Part shown: positions 43,917 through 53,000 of the stretch, one piece after another
How positions within the stretch are numbered: the first letter of the stretch is position 1
How the letters are laid out: each line of letters begins with the position of its first letter
Assembly: GCF_020026455.1 (NCBI RefSeq)
Contig: NZ_JAHHQJ010000002.1
Coordinates: 62,001 to 126,000, forward strand
Direction of reading: 5' to 3'
Source of the DNA: Alistipes sp.
Lineage (GTDB): Bacteria; Bacteroidota; Bacteroidia; Bacteroidales; Rikenellaceae
Length of the DNA stretch: 64,000 nucleotides
Notes under the pieces: model-generated
What the model was told of the DNA's origin: nothing
The model's database searches: none
What the model saw: only the letters and a program-made list of their open reading frames with translations
Program-made: the position numbers and the translations under genes

Positions 43917-46598
43917 TTGACATCCGAAAAGAAAACCGATAAAAAATACGTCGAGACGCCCCTGATGAAGCAATATTACTCCATCAAGGCCGTACATCCC
44001 GACGCCATTCTGCTGTTCCGCGTGGGCGATTTCTACGAGACCTTCGGCGACGACGCAATCAAGGCCAGCGGCATCCTGGGCATCACGCTCACACGTCGCG
44101 CCAACGGATCGGCCACATATGTCGAACTGGCCGGATTTCCCTACCACGCCATCGACTCCTACCTCCCGAAACTGGTTCGGGCCGGAGAGCGTGTTGCCAT
44201 CTGCGAGCAGCTGGAGGACCCCAAGCAGGTCAAGGGGCTCGTCAAGCGCGGCGTGATCGAGCTGGTCACCCCGGGCATCGTGCTGGGCGACAACATCCTG
44301 GCCAACAAGGAGAATAACTTCATCGCGTCGGTCTATTTCGGCCGTCAGACGACGGGAGTTGCTTTTCTGGACATCTCTACGGGCGAGTTCTACGTGGCCG
44401 AGGGGACGGACGGCTATGTCGACAAGCTGATTTCGAACCTCCAGCCCAAGGAGGTCGTCTTCCAACGCGGCTATGAGGACCGTTTTTCCGGCTCGTTCGG
44501 GTCGAAACTCTACACCTACCGCCTCGACGAGTGGGTCTTTTCGGAGGATGTCAACCGCGAGAAACTCTGCAAGCAGTTCGGGACCAAATCCCTCAAGGGT
44601 TTCGGCGTGGACCACTTCACCAGCGGACTTTCGGCCGCCGGAGCCATCCTCTACTACCTCGAATTCACCGAGCACCGCGAAACGGGGCACATCACCTCCA
44701 TCGCGCGCATCGACCAGGACGACTACGTGTGGATCGACAAGTTCACGATCCGCAACCTCGAGCTCTTCTCGTCGAACGGCGCGCGCGAGAAATGCAGCTT
44801 CGCCGACGTGATCGACCGCACGCTGACGCCCATGGGCGGCCGCCTGCTGAAACGCTGGATCGCCTTGCCGATCAAGGACCCTGCGAAGATCAACGAGCGC
44901 CTCGACGTGGTGGAGCGTCTGGTCAAAGACGCCGATCTGGCGGACGTCATCCGCGAGCAGGTCTCGCTTGTCGGCGACCTGGAGCGTATCGCGGGCCGCA
45001 TTGCGGCTCAGCGGGTCACGCCCCGCGAACTGGTGCAGCTCAAGAACTCGCTCGGAGCCATCGAGACGCTCAAGGCCGCCCTGGAGTCCACCGACGACGA
45101 GCGCCTGCATGCGCTTGCGGGTCAGATCGATCCTCTGGCTGAGGTCCGCGAACGTATCGCGCGCGAAATCTACCCCGACCCGCAGAACAACCAGATCCAG
45201 AAGGGCGGAGTGATCGCCGACGGCGTCGACCCCGAGCTGGACGACCTGCGCCGCATCGCGCTCCACGGCAAGGACTACCTTTCGCGCATCCAGCAGCGCG
45301 AGAGCGAGGCCACGGGCATCCCGTCGCTCAAGATCAGCTACAACAACGTCTTCGGCTACTACATCGAGGTCCGCAACGCCCACAAGGACAAGGTCCCCGA
45401 GACCTGGATCCGCAAGCAAACGCTGGCCAATGCCGAGCGTTACATCACGGGCGAACTGAAGGAGTACGAGGAGAAGATCCTCGGTGCCGAGGAGAAGATG
45501 CTCATCCTGGAGCAGCGCATCTATGCCCAAATCATGGCCTATATCTGCGGTTCGCTGGCTCCGATGCTGCACGACGCGGCTGTGGTGGCACGCATCGACT
45601 GCCTGCAGTCCTTCGCGCGCATGGCCTGCGAACGCGGTTACGTGCGTCCCGTGCTGGACGACGGCAAGCTCATCGACATCCGCCAGGGCCGCCACCCGGT
45701 GATCGAGACCCTGATGCCCGTGGGGGAGGAGTTCATCCCCAACGACGTGCTGCTCGACGACAAGCAGCAGCAGATCATGATGATCACCGGCCCCAACATG
45801 TCGGGTAAGTCGGCGCTGCTTCGCCAGACGGCGCTGATCATCCTGATGGCCCAAATGGGCTCGTATGTCCCCGCGAAGTCTGCCCACATCGGCTATGTGG
45901 ACAAGATTTTCACGCGCGTCGGGGCTTCGGACAACATTTCGCAGGGCGAGTCCACCTTCATGGTCGAGATGCTCGAATCGGCCAGCATCCTCAATAACAT
46001 TTCCGACCGCAGCATCGTGCTGCTCGACGAAATCGGCCGCGGCACGTCGACCTACGACGGCATCTCGATCGCTTGGGCAATGGTCGAATACCTCCACAAC
46101 CACCCCTCGGCACGTGCCAAGACGCTTTTCGCCACACATTACCACGAACTGAACGAGATGGAGCAGATGTGCCCCCGGGTCAAGAATTTCCACGTCTCGG
46201 TCAAGGAGCTGGGCAATCAGATCGTCTTCCTGCGCAAGCTCGAACGCGGCGGCACGGAGCATTCGTTCGGTATCCACGTGGCCCGCATGGCCGGCATGCC
46301 GGTGTCGATCGTCTCGCGGGCGGACGAAATCCTGCGCAACCTCGAGCAGGTCTACGGCAACAACGAGATTGTCCCAAGCCGCAGCCTCAAGGAGCGGGGC
46401 CGGAAATCCGCGGCGCAGGCCGTGAAGGATGCCGCCGAGAGCGTCGGTTCTCAAAACATGCAGCTGTCGATGTTCCAGCTGGACGATCCCGTGCTGGTGC
46501 AGATCCGCGACCAGATCAAGGGCCTCGACATCAACTCGCTGACCCCAATTGAAGCCCTCAATAAACTAAACGAAATCAAAAAGATAACAGGCTTGTAA
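43917..46598 (+). CDS. mutS: DNA mismatch repair protein MutS
   Basis: An 893-residue mismatch-recognition ATPase. The mismatch-contacting Phe-x-Glu motif is in VGDFYETF (about 37); connector, lever and clamp domains follow; the ATPase has Walker A GPNMSGKSALLRQ (about 624), the signature STFMVEMLE, Walker B IVLLDEIGRGTS (about 700) and ATHYHELNEME. The only in-frame start before the conserved TPLMKQYYSIKA is TTG at 43917; the first in-frame ATG (43965) would cut into the conserved region. A convergent hairpin terminates it before udk. Confidence 0.96.
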   Translation: MTSEKKTDKKYVETPLMKQYYSIKAVHPDAILLFRVGDFYETFGDDAIKASGILGITLTRRANGSATYVELAGFPYHAIDSYLPKLVRAGERVAICEQLEDPKQVKGLVKRGVIELVTPGIVLGDNILANKENNFIASVYFGRQTTGVAFLDISTGEFYVAEGTDGYVDKLISNLQPKEVVFQRGYEDRFSGSFGSKLYTYRLDEWVFSEDVNREKLCKQFGTKSLKGFGVDHFTSGLSAAGAILYYLEFTEHRETGHITSIARIDQDDYVWIDKFTIRNLELFSSNGAREKCSFADVIDRTLTPMGGRLLKRWIALPIKDPAKINERLDVVERLVKDADLADVIREQVSLVGDLERIAGRIAAQRVTPRELVQLKNSLGAIETLKAALESTDDERLHALAGQIDPLAEVRERIAREIYPDPQNNQIQKGGVIADGVDPELDDLRRIALHGKDYLSRIQQRESEATGIPSLKISYNNVFGYYIEVRNAHKDKVPETWIRKQTLANAERYITGELKEYEEKILGAEEKMLILEQRIYAQIMAYICGSLAPMLHDAAVVARIDCLQSFARMACERGYVRPVLDDGKLIDIRQGRHPVIETLMPVGEEFIPNDVLLDDKQQQIMMITGPNMSGKSALLRQTALIILMAQMGSYVPAKSAHIGYVDKIFTRVGASDNISQGESTFMVEMLESASILNNISDRSIVLLDEIGRGTSTYDGISIAWAMVEYLHNHPSARAKTLFATHYHELNEMEQMCPRVKNFHVSVKELGNQIVFLRKLERGGTEHSFGIHVARMAGMPVSIVSRADEILRNLEQVYGNNEIVPSRSLKERGRKSAAQAVKDAAESVGSQNMQLSMFQLDDPVLVQIRDQIKGLDINSLTPIEALNKLNEIKKITGL

Positions 46599-46686
46599 TA
46601 AAGTAACACTTTAACTGCGCATTCCAGCCGCGTCCCCGCTCTCCGGTTGCGGTGAATATCCTGCCCGCTCCCTTGCGAAAATACGA

Positions 46687-46714
46687 AAACCCGGGCCTCT
46701 TCGAGGTCCGGGTT
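46687..46714. terminator. Bidirectional terminator between mutS and udk
   Basis: AAACCCGG-CCTC / GAGG-CCGGGTTT hairpin with one bulge per arm and A/T-rich flanks on both sides, between convergent genes. Confidence 0.7.
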
Positions 46715-46748
46715 TGGTTTTACCGTACTGCGTTCGGGCGTTGTGCGG

Positions 46749-47390
46749 CTATTTGCTGCTCTGAATCAGCGAACGGATGTTCTGGATCAGCATGGCGACG
46801 GCCACCGAGTTGAAGCCGCCTTCGGGAATGATCACGTCGGCGTACTTCTTCGACGGCTCGACAAACTCCTCGTGCATCGGCTTCACCGTCGAGGTGTACT
46901 GCGTGATGACCGACTGCATCGTCCGCCCGCGCTCGCAGACGTCGCGCAGAATACGCCGCGCCAGCCGGATGTCGGCGTCGGTGTCGACATAAACCTTGAT
47001 GTCCATCAGATCGCGCAGCTCCTTGTTCTCGAAGATCAGAATGCCGTCGACGATGATCACCTTCGAGGGTTTCACACTCACGCTCTCCGACGTACGGTTG
47101 TGGTCGACGAACGAATAGACCGGGTGCTCGACGGGCACGTTGTTCTTCAGAGCCTTGATATGCTCCACAAGCATCTCCGTGTCGAAGGCCTGCGGATGGT
47201 CGTAGTTGAGTTTCGTGCGCTCCTCGTAGGTGAGTTCGGGATGTGCCTTGTAGTAGTAGTCGTGGCAGAGCGTCACCACGTCGTCGCCGACGAATGCTTC
47301 CTGCAAACGCTTGACGAGCGTCGATTTTCCCGAGCCGGTTCCTCCGGCGACTCCGATTACAGTAACGTCCATATTGTCAGTTATTAGCAT
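46749..47390 (-). CDS. udk: Uridine kinase
   Basis: A 213-residue pyrimidine-salvage kinase that phosphorylates uridine and cytidine. P-loop GVAGGTGSGKSTLV (about 13), HDYYYKAH (about 43), LNYDHPQAFDT (about 62), KVIIVDGILIFEN (about 110), VDTDADIRLARRILRD (about 136) and RTMQSVITQY. Length matches the family. The start could be the ATG at 47390 or the one at 47372; neither has a Shine-Dalgarno sequence. It is read from the same strand as gyrB, with a hairpin between them. Confidence 0.93.
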   Translation of the reverse strand: MLITDNMDVTVIGVAGGTGSGKSTLVKRLQEAFVGDDVVTLCHDYYYKAHPELTYEERTKLNYDHPQAFDTEMLVEHIKALKNNVPVEHPVYSFVDHNRTSESVSVKPSKVIIVDGILIFENKELRDLMDIKVYVDTDADIRLARRILRDVCERGRTMQSVITQYTSTVKPMHEEFVEPSKKYADVIIPEGGFNSVAVAMLIQNIRSLIQSSK

Positions 47391-47402
47391 GTGTTTATAT
47401 AA

Positions 47403-47435
47403 AGCAAAGGATCACCCTTTCGGGCGACCCTTTGC
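47403..47435 (-). terminator. Hairpin between gyrB and udk
   Basis: Fifteen-nt arms with two mismatches and a short loop, starting AGCAAAGG. On the minus strand it is followed by TTTATAT. It lies 12 nt past the gyrB stop. Confidence 0.5.
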
Positions 47436-47447
47436 TCGGTTATCGTC

Positions 47448-49406
47448 TTATGCGTCGATATTGGCGTAGTGTGCATTCCGCTCGATGAACTCGCGGCGGG
47501 GCGGCACTTCGTCGCCCATCAGCATCGAGAAGATGCGGTCGGCTTCGGCAGCGTTCTCGATGTTCACCTGACGCAGGATGCGCGTGTCGGGGTTCATCGT
47601 CGTCTCCCACAACTGGTGGGCGTTCATCTCACCGAGACCTTTGTAGCGCTGTACATGCGTACCCTTGCCGAATTCCGAGGTGATCTCGTCGCGCTCCTTC
47701 TCGGTCCAGCAGTAACGCTCCTGCTTGCCCTTCTTCACGAGGTAGAGGGGCGGGGTGGCGATATAGACATGTCCGTTTTCGATCAGCTCCTTCATCTTGC
47801 GGAAGAAGAACGTCAACATCAGCGTGGCGATATGGCTTCCGTCGACGTCGGCATCGGTCATGATGATGATCTTGTCGTAGCGCAACTTCTCGAGGTTCAG
47901 CGCCTTGGAGTCCTCTTCGGTTCCGATCGTGACGCCGAGGGCCGTGAACATGTTCTTGATCTCCTCGTTCTCCCACATGCGGTGCTCCTGAGCCTTCTCG
48001 ATGTTCAGGATCTTACCGCGCAACGGCATGATGGCCTGGAAATTCCGGTCACGGCCCGATTTGGCCGTACCGCCTGCCGAGTCACCCTCGACGAAGAAGA
48101 TTTCGGCGATCGAGCGGTCGCGGCTCGAACAGTCGGCGAGTTTTCCCGGCAGCCCGGCTCCCGACAGAACGGTTTTGCGCTGCACCAGTTCGCGGGCATG
48201 ACGTGCCGCATGGCGCGCCGTAGCCGCGAGGATCACCTTCTGCACGATGGCCTTGGCATCCTTGGGGTTCTCCTCCAGGTAGTCGCCCAGCGCCGAGGCC
48301 AGGGCCTGATCGACAGCGGCGGCAACTTCGTCGTTGCCCAACTTGGTCTTGGTCTGTCCCTCAAACTGCGGCTCCTGCACCTTCACCGACACGACAGCGG
48401 TGAGTCCCTCGCGGAAGTCGTCGCCGTTGATGTCGAACTTCAGCTTGGCGAGCATGCCCGAATCCTCAGCGTACTTCTTGAGCGTGCGGGTCAGCGCACG
48501 GCGGAAGCCTGTCAGGTGCGTACCGCCCTCGATGGTGTTGATGTTATTTACATAGGAGTGCACGTTCTCCGAGAACGAATCGTTATACTGCATGGCCACC
48601 TCCACCGGGACGCCGTTTTTCTCGGTGTCGAGGTAGATGATCTGCTCGACGATAGGCGTGCCGCGCGTGGCGTCGAGGTATTTGACAAACTCCTTGAGTC
48701 CCTCCTCCGAGTAGAAATGGTCCTCGCGGGTCTTGCCCTCCTCGTCGGGACGCTTGTCGTAGAGGTTCAGGCGGATGCCCTTGTTCAGGAACGCCAGTTC
48801 GCGCAGACGGTTGGCCAGGATGTCGTATTTGTATTCGGTGGTATGCGTAAAGATCGACCCGTCGGGCTTGAAGGTGATGATCGTACCGCGGTCCGTACAT
48901 TCGCCGACCACCTCGACCTGCGAGGTCGGGGTTCCCTTGCTGTAGCTCTGGCGGTAGATCTTGCCGTCGCGGCTGTGGATCTCGGCGATCAGCAGCGTCG
49001 AAAGCGCATTGACACACGAGACGCCGACGCCGTGCAGACCTCCCGAGACCTTGTAACTGCCCTTGTCAAACTTACCGCCGGCGTGGAGCACCGTCAGCAC
49101 CACTTCGAGAGCCGATTTGCCCTCCTTCTCGTGGTAGTCGGTCGGGATTCCACGTCCGTTATCCTTGACGGTGATGGAGTTGTCCTCGTTGATCGTCACG
49201 TCGATGTCGGTACAGTATCCGGCCAGCGCCTCGTCGATCGAGTTGTCCACGACCTCGTACACCAGGTGGTGGAGGCCCTTTTCGCCGATGTCGCCGATAT
49301 ACATGGCGGGGCGCTTGCGCACCGCTTCGAGGCCCTCGAGAACCTGAATGTTCGACGCGGAATATTCTTCTTCTTGTTTTTTAACGTTTTCTAATTCGGT
49401 ACTCAT
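47448..49406 (-). CDS. gyrB: DNA gyrase subunit B
   Basis: A 652-residue GHKL ATPase/topoisomerase subunit. ATPase landmarks: YIGDIGEKGLHHLVYEVVDN (about 37), KDNGRGIPTDYHEKEG (about 82), VLHAGGKFDKGSYKVSGGLH (about 110), the ATP lid; TOPRIM acidic motif VEGDSAGG (about 438), DADVDGSHI, and the C-terminal HAQLWETTMNP-like HQLWETTMNPDTR. Length (about 650) and lack of a ParE-type insert favour GyrB over ParE. It starts at ATG 49406 and has its own promoter. Confidence 0.96.
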   Translation of the reverse strand: MSTELENVKKQEEEYSASNIQVLEGLEAVRKRPAMYIGDIGEKGLHHLVYEVVDNSIDEALAGYCTDIDVTINEDNSITVKDNGRGIPTDYHEKEGKSALEVVLTVLHAGGKFDKGSYKVSGGLHGVGVSCVNALSTLLIAEIHSRDGKIYRQSYSKGTPTSQVEVVGECTDRGTIITFKPDGSIFTHTTEYKYDILANRLRELAFLNKGIRLNLYDKRPDEEGKTREDHFYSEEGLKEFVKYLDATRGTPIVEQIIYLDTEKNGVPVEVAMQYNDSFSENVHSYVNNINTIEGGTHLTGFRRALTRTLKKYAEDSGMLAKLKFDINGDDFREGLTAVVSVKVQEPQFEGQTKTKLGNDEVAAAVDQALASALGDYLEENPKDAKAIVQKVILAATARHAARHARELVQRKTVLSGAGLPGKLADCSSRDRSIAEIFFVEGDSAGGTAKSGRDRNFQAIMPLRGKILNIEKAQEHRMWENEEIKNMFTALGVTIGTEEDSKALNLEKLRYDKIIIMTDADVDGSHIATLMLTFFFRKMKELIENGHVYIATPPLYLVKKGKQERYCWTEKERDEITSEFGKGTHVQRYKGLGEMNAHQLWETTMNPDTRILRQVNIENAAEADRIFSMLMGDEVPPRREFIERNAHYANIDA

Positions 49407-49426
49407 CGTAGTCTTAAAATAGCGTA

Positions 49427-49456
49427 CAAATATACGAAAATTTCCGGATAAAACAA
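49427..49456 (-). promoter_or_regulatory. gyrB promoter
   Basis: TTG (49454-49456), 19 nt, TATATTTG (49427-49434) on the minus strand, 21 nt before the gyrB ATG. Confidence 0.7.
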
Positions 49457-49523
49457 GCGCCCGGAAACGGCTTTCCGGACGATTCTTCGGACTGTTCGTC
49501 CGCTCTGCTCCCCGATGCCGGGC

Positions 49524-50261
49524 CTATGCCAGCTCGGCCTTGAGGTCGACCTCGCGGATCCGGCCCTTGGAGAAGAGCACGGCGCGGGCGGGGTAGTTCT
49601 CGATCAGAGCCGTGTTGTGGGTCGACATCACCACGGCGCAGCCCTGCGAGGCGATCTTCTGGAACAGCTGCATGATGCCGTCGGCCGTCACCGGGTCGAG
49701 GTTGCCCGTCGGCTCGTCGGCCAGCAGCACCTGCGGGTCGTTCAGTAGTGCGCGCGCGATCACCAGTCGCTGCTGCTCGCCGCCCGAAAGTTCGAAAGGC
49801 ATCTTGTAGCTCTTCGCCCCGAGTTCCACCAGCCCCAGCACACGGTCGATGCGTTCGCGAATCTCCTGCTCGCGTTTCCAGCCCGTAGCCTTCATCACGT
49901 AGTAGAGATTCATGAAGGCGTTGCGGTCGGTGAGCAGCTGGTAGTCCTGGAAGACGATGCCGATGCGGCGGCGCAGGTAGGGGATGTCCTTGCGGCGCAG
50001 GCGGCGCAGGTCAAACCCCGCGACATATCCCTTGCCTGTAAGGAGTTGCATCTCGGCATATAAAGTTTTGAGTAAACTGCTTTTTCCGCTTCCGACCCGC
50101 CCGATCAGGTATACGAATTCACCCGGCGCCACCGAAAGGTTGACCTCCGAGAGAACCATCTCGCCCTGTTGCAGGAGTTTCTTCTCCGAGCATCTGCCGA
50201 AGGGATTGTCGGCATGGTAGATAGCCACATCCCGGAGATTTACGACATATTTTTCATTCAT
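49524..50261 (-). CDS. ftsE: FtsE-like ABC transporter ATP-binding protein
   Basis: A 245-residue ABC ATPase. Walker A LIGRVGSGKSSLLKTL (about 52), Q-loop FQDYQLL (about 98), signature ELSGGEQQRLVIAR (about 155), Walker B LLADEPTGNLD (about 175), switch His in MSTHN. The YLIGxxGSGKSSLLK and ADEPTGNLDP forms match FtsE of Bacteroidetes, partner of FtsX in cell division and wall hydrolase control. The partner permease is not adjacent. The upstream in-frame extension lies across the promoter, so ATG 50261 is used. Confidence 0.85.
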   Translation of the reverse strand: MNEKYVVNLRDVAIYHADNPFGRCSEKKLLQQGEMVLSEVNLSVAPGEFVYLIGRVGSGKSSLLKTLYAEMQLLTGKGYVAGFDLRRLRRKDIPYLRRRIGIVFQDYQLLTDRNAFMNLYYVMKATGWKREQEIRERIDRVLGLVELGAKSYKMPFELSGGEQQRLVIARALLNDPQVLLADEPTGNLDPVTADGIMQLFQKIASQGCAVVMSTHNTALIENYPARAVLFSKGRIREVDLKAELA

Positions 50262-50288
50262 AGCGTCTCGCTCTGTTTTCCGAATAAA

Positions 50289-50296
50289 CAAAGATA
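50289..50296 (-). promoter_or_regulatory. -7 box of the FtsE-like gene
   Basis: TATCTTTG on the minus strand, 27 nt before the ATG at 50261. No clear -33 TTG. Confidence 0.5.
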
Positions 50297-50443
50297 CGAA
50301 AAATATCCGTACCCGCTTCACCCGCGGGGCAAAAAAGCGCTCCGCCCGGCCTCCTGAGCACCTATTCGACGCACATTCCGCCCCTCCGCCCCCTCCGAAA
50401 CACCGGCTCGGCCCGTGTTCCGCCCGGCCTCCGGCAAATAAAT

Positions 50444-50474
50444 TTGCGAATGGCCGCGTTTTGTACTATCTTTG
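50444..50474 (+). promoter_or_regulatory. tmRNA promoter
   Basis: TTG (50444-50446), 20 nt, TATCTTTG (50467-50474), about 33 nt before the mature 5' end. Confidence 0.7.
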
Positions 50475-50507
50475 CAGCGTTTCCGATTGACTTTGCACGG
50501 AAAGACC

Positions 50508-50910
50508 GGGGGTGCCTGGTTTTGACAGCAGGCAGAGTTTGATTGTAAGCACGCCGAGCGCTGTGTGGCGGCTCGTTAATCCCGATGCTCAAACTACAAA
50601 TGGCAACAACAGCCTTGCACTCGCTGCCTAATTTTCAAGGAAAATTAGCTTAATCGCCGAAGCCAAGGAGCTTTGGCGACGAGTATCCCGAAGGGACGTT
50701 CCGCTCTATAACGGCTCTTCATACGGGGTATCATCCATTTAGAGATAGCGTGCCGGAGGGTTCCGGTCGGTGCGCGAAAATCAAGGAACTGGGCCTCGCG
50801 TTCGGTAGCTGCCTGCCAGACACGGGGAGAAGGATCAAATGGCGGCTAAGCGTGTAGAAAGCTTTCGGGTTCCCTGTTTGGACGCGGGTTCGACTCCCGC
50901 CACCTCCACT
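50508..50910 (+). ncRNA. ssrA: Transfer-messenger RNA
   Basis: The 5' GGGGGTG pairs with 3' CACCTCC (discriminator A at 50908) to form the acceptor stem, and a tRNA-like T-arm GGGTTCGACTCCC is at 50886-50898. The tag frame ends GCA CTC GCT GCC TAA (stop 50629-50631): tag ...GNNSLALAA or NGNNSLALAA, depending on whether GGC (50602) or AAT (50599) is the resume codon. Pseudoknot arms and a stretch of structured sequence follow. CCA is apparently not encoded. Confidence 0.95.
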
Positions 50911-50911
50911 C

Positions 50912-50947
50912 AAAAAGAGCGTTCCGGTTTTCCGGGACGCTTTTTTT
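50912..50947. terminator. Terminator shared by tmRNA and the converging phosphoesterase gene
   Basis: AAAAAGAGCGTTCCGG / CCGGGACGCTTTTTTT hairpin with a TTTT loop and T/A runs on both sides. It serves tmRNA on the plus strand and overlaps the last codon of the minus-strand gene. Confidence 0.85.
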
Positions 50948-52790
50948 AGAGAATACGGAAAATCTTCCCTTCGGCGAAAGTCACCCACAGCGAACCGTCG
51001 GGGGCCTCGGTGATGAAGTTCGCCGCCGAGTTGCAGCACTTGAAGCACCAGAGCGGCGTGCCGTCTTCGCGCACGGCGGCGAGGTTGCCCGAGCGGTCGG
51101 CAAGGCACGCCATGCCGTGGCTCACGATCACCGGGCAGGGCGTGTAGTCGTAGCCGAAGCCCGCCGGGACGATCCACAGCCGGCGGAAGGTATCCGGAGC
51201 CGTGTCGACAGCCAGCAGTTCCCCATCCATAGTCTTGACGTAGAAGCGCTTGCCATCGGCGCTCATGCCCGATGCTTCGCGGGCCCTGTAGTCGGTGCAG
51301 CGCCATACGACGCTTCCCGAGGCGAGGTCGAGACAGGTGACGGCCCGATCGGGCGCGGTGAAAAACACGCGGCCTCCGGCGATCCGGGGAGCGATGTTTC
51401 CCGGGGACAGAAAGAGGCTTTTCGAGCCGTTGGTCCACTTCCAGCAGAGTTTTCCCGTTGCGGCGTCGAGGCAGTAGAGATGCCGGTCCCAGGCTCCGAA
51501 AACCAGTTTCCCGTCCGCCAGCGCGGGCTGCCCTTGCGACTGCCCGCGGCCGTAGTCATAGCGCCACAGAATCTGCCCGTCGTGCACTGCGATTTTGGCC
51601 ATCGTGCCGTTGCCCAGCCCGATGTAGAGCGCCGCGCCGCGGCCATCGACGAGTCCCTGCCCGACGATCGGCGTCGGGGTGTCGATGTGCCACCGTTCGC
51701 GACCCGTGCGGGCGTCGTAGGCGCGCAATCCGTCGGTCGTCGTGCCCGCGATGACCACCCCTTCGGCCACGAGGGGCGTGGTGTAGAGCGCCCCGCCGAA
51801 ACGCCTCCGCCACACTTCGCGGTTGCGGCGCGTGTCGTAGGCGCGCAGCACGCCCTGCGTCGTGCCGTAATAGAGCAGATCCCGGTGAAACGCCACCCCG
51901 GTGTAGATCGTGGCGCTGTCCTGCAGCACAAGCTGCGCGTGGGCCTTGCAGTCTGGAACCGGGGGCATCGGATCGGAGGCAATGGCCAGCGTCTGCGGGT
52001 CGTCCTGCATGCGGATCGTGAAGCACGTGCGCGGCTCCGCACCCAGCGGCTTTTCGCGCACGCGGACCGAGTCGCCCCAGAAGTCGAGCAGCGTGTAGCC
52101 CGCATCGGAATCGCTCTTGCCCCGCAGGGCGCGCCCCTGAATGCCGGCTATGGAGTCGAAGTTGAACAGCGAGGGCTCGCGGTGGTAGTGGCCGAACAGC
52201 GTGAGCGGGATGCCCAGCCGCCGGAGCGTCGCCGTCACCTCCGCACGGTTCGTGAGGTCGTTGTTGAGCGGATAGTGGCAGAGGCTCACGATGCGCTCCC
52301 CGGGCCGGGCCCTGGCGGCCTCCGAAGCCAGCCACGCGAGGTCCTCGGTGCGCACGGCGCCCATGGCCATCTTCATGAAAGGCCCCGAAGCATAACCCAG
52401 AAAGAGGTAGCCCCCGGCACGGAAAGCGGTGCGCCCGTCGTGGCCGAAGATCCGGGCGAAGGTCGTGCAGGCACTTTCCGACCATGTGGTCTCGTGGTTG
52501 CCCGGCACGACGTGCCACGGTTTTTCGAGCCGCGAAATCAGAGCGTGGACATGCTCCAGCTCGGCGTCGCTGCCCAGATTGGTGAGGTCGCCGCCGAAGA
52601 TCGCGATGTCGCACGGCGAAGCGTTGACTTCGTCCACTGCGACGCGGAACAGCGAATCCTGCACGTTGCCGGGTGTCACGTGGATGTCGGTAAGGAAGGC
52701 GACGCGGAGCGTGTCGCAGGGAGGCTGGGCCGGGAATACAGACGATGCCCACAGTACACCGAAGCACAACAGGATTTTGAAGGATTTCAT
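50946..52790 (-). CDS. Exported metallophosphoesterase fused to a PQQ-type beta-propeller
   Basis: A 614-residue exported protein; signal peptide to about residue 21. Residues about 28-270 are a calcineurin-like phosphoesterase: FLTDIH (about 32), GGDLTNLG (about 65), VPGNHETTW (about 95), LCHYPLNND (about 170) and LFGHYHREPS (about 198). Residues about 300-610 form a PQQ/WD-like propeller: repeated W-[KR] and G-x-[LV]-x-A-x-D/T blades, for example VLRAYDTRRNREVWRRRF, LRAYDARTGRERWHIDT, LYCLDAATGKLCWKW, VTCLDLASGSVVWR. The propeller may bind the substrate or a partner. It is transcribed divergently from purT. Confidence 0.85.
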   Translation of the reverse strand: MKSFKILLCFGVLWASSVFPAQPPCDTLRVAFLTDIHVTPGNVQDSLFRVAVDEVNASPCDIAIFGGDLTNLGSDAELEHVHALISRLEKPWHVVPGNHETTWSESACTTFARIFGHDGRTAFRAGGYLFLGYASGPFMKMAMGAVRTEDLAWLASEAARARPGERIVSLCHYPLNNDLTNRAEVTATLRRLGIPLTLFGHYHREPSLFNFDSIAGIQGRALRGKSDSDAGYTLLDFWGDSVRVREKPLGAEPRTCFTIRMQDDPQTLAIASDPMPPVPDCKAHAQLVLQDSATIYTGVAFHRDLLYYGTTQGVLRAYDTRRNREVWRRRFGGALYTTPLVAEGVVIAGTTTDGLRAYDARTGRERWHIDTPTPIVGQGLVDGRGAALYIGLGNGTMAKIAVHDGQILWRYDYGRGQSQGQPALADGKLVFGAWDRHLYCLDAATGKLCWKWTNGSKSLFLSPGNIAPRIAGGRVFFTAPDRAVTCLDLASGSVVWRCTDYRAREASGMSADGKRFYVKTMDGELLAVDTAPDTFRRLWIVPAGFGYDYTPCPVIVSHGMACLADRSGNLAAVREDGTPLWCFKCCNSAANFITEAPDGSLWVTFAEGKIFRIL

Positions 52791-52841
52791 TGGGCTTGCG
52801 CAGTTTTGTTAAGCCAAGATACGAAATTCGGTGGAAAAAAC

Positions 52842-52849
52842 TATCTTTG
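52842..52849 (+). promoter_or_regulatory. -7 box upstream of purT
   Basis: TATCTTTG on the plus strand, in the divergent region between the phosphoesterase fusion and purT. The leader to ATG 53001 is about 145 nt. Confidence 0.5.
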
Positions 52850-53000
52850 CATGGCGAAAAAACGGGAAGGGCATTCCGGATTTCCGGCGCCATCCCGACC
52901 GACGGTCACCCGCCCGGGGCGGATTTTCACCCGGCGAGGGAGCGGCAGGGGAGCGGCGACAGACAAACGGACAACAAACCACATACATATCATATCTATC

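Noticed and set aside
51117..53000. Open frame upstream of purT running through the phosphoesterase gene
   Set aside because: Antisense to a well-supported gene; conserved PurT begins at 53001.
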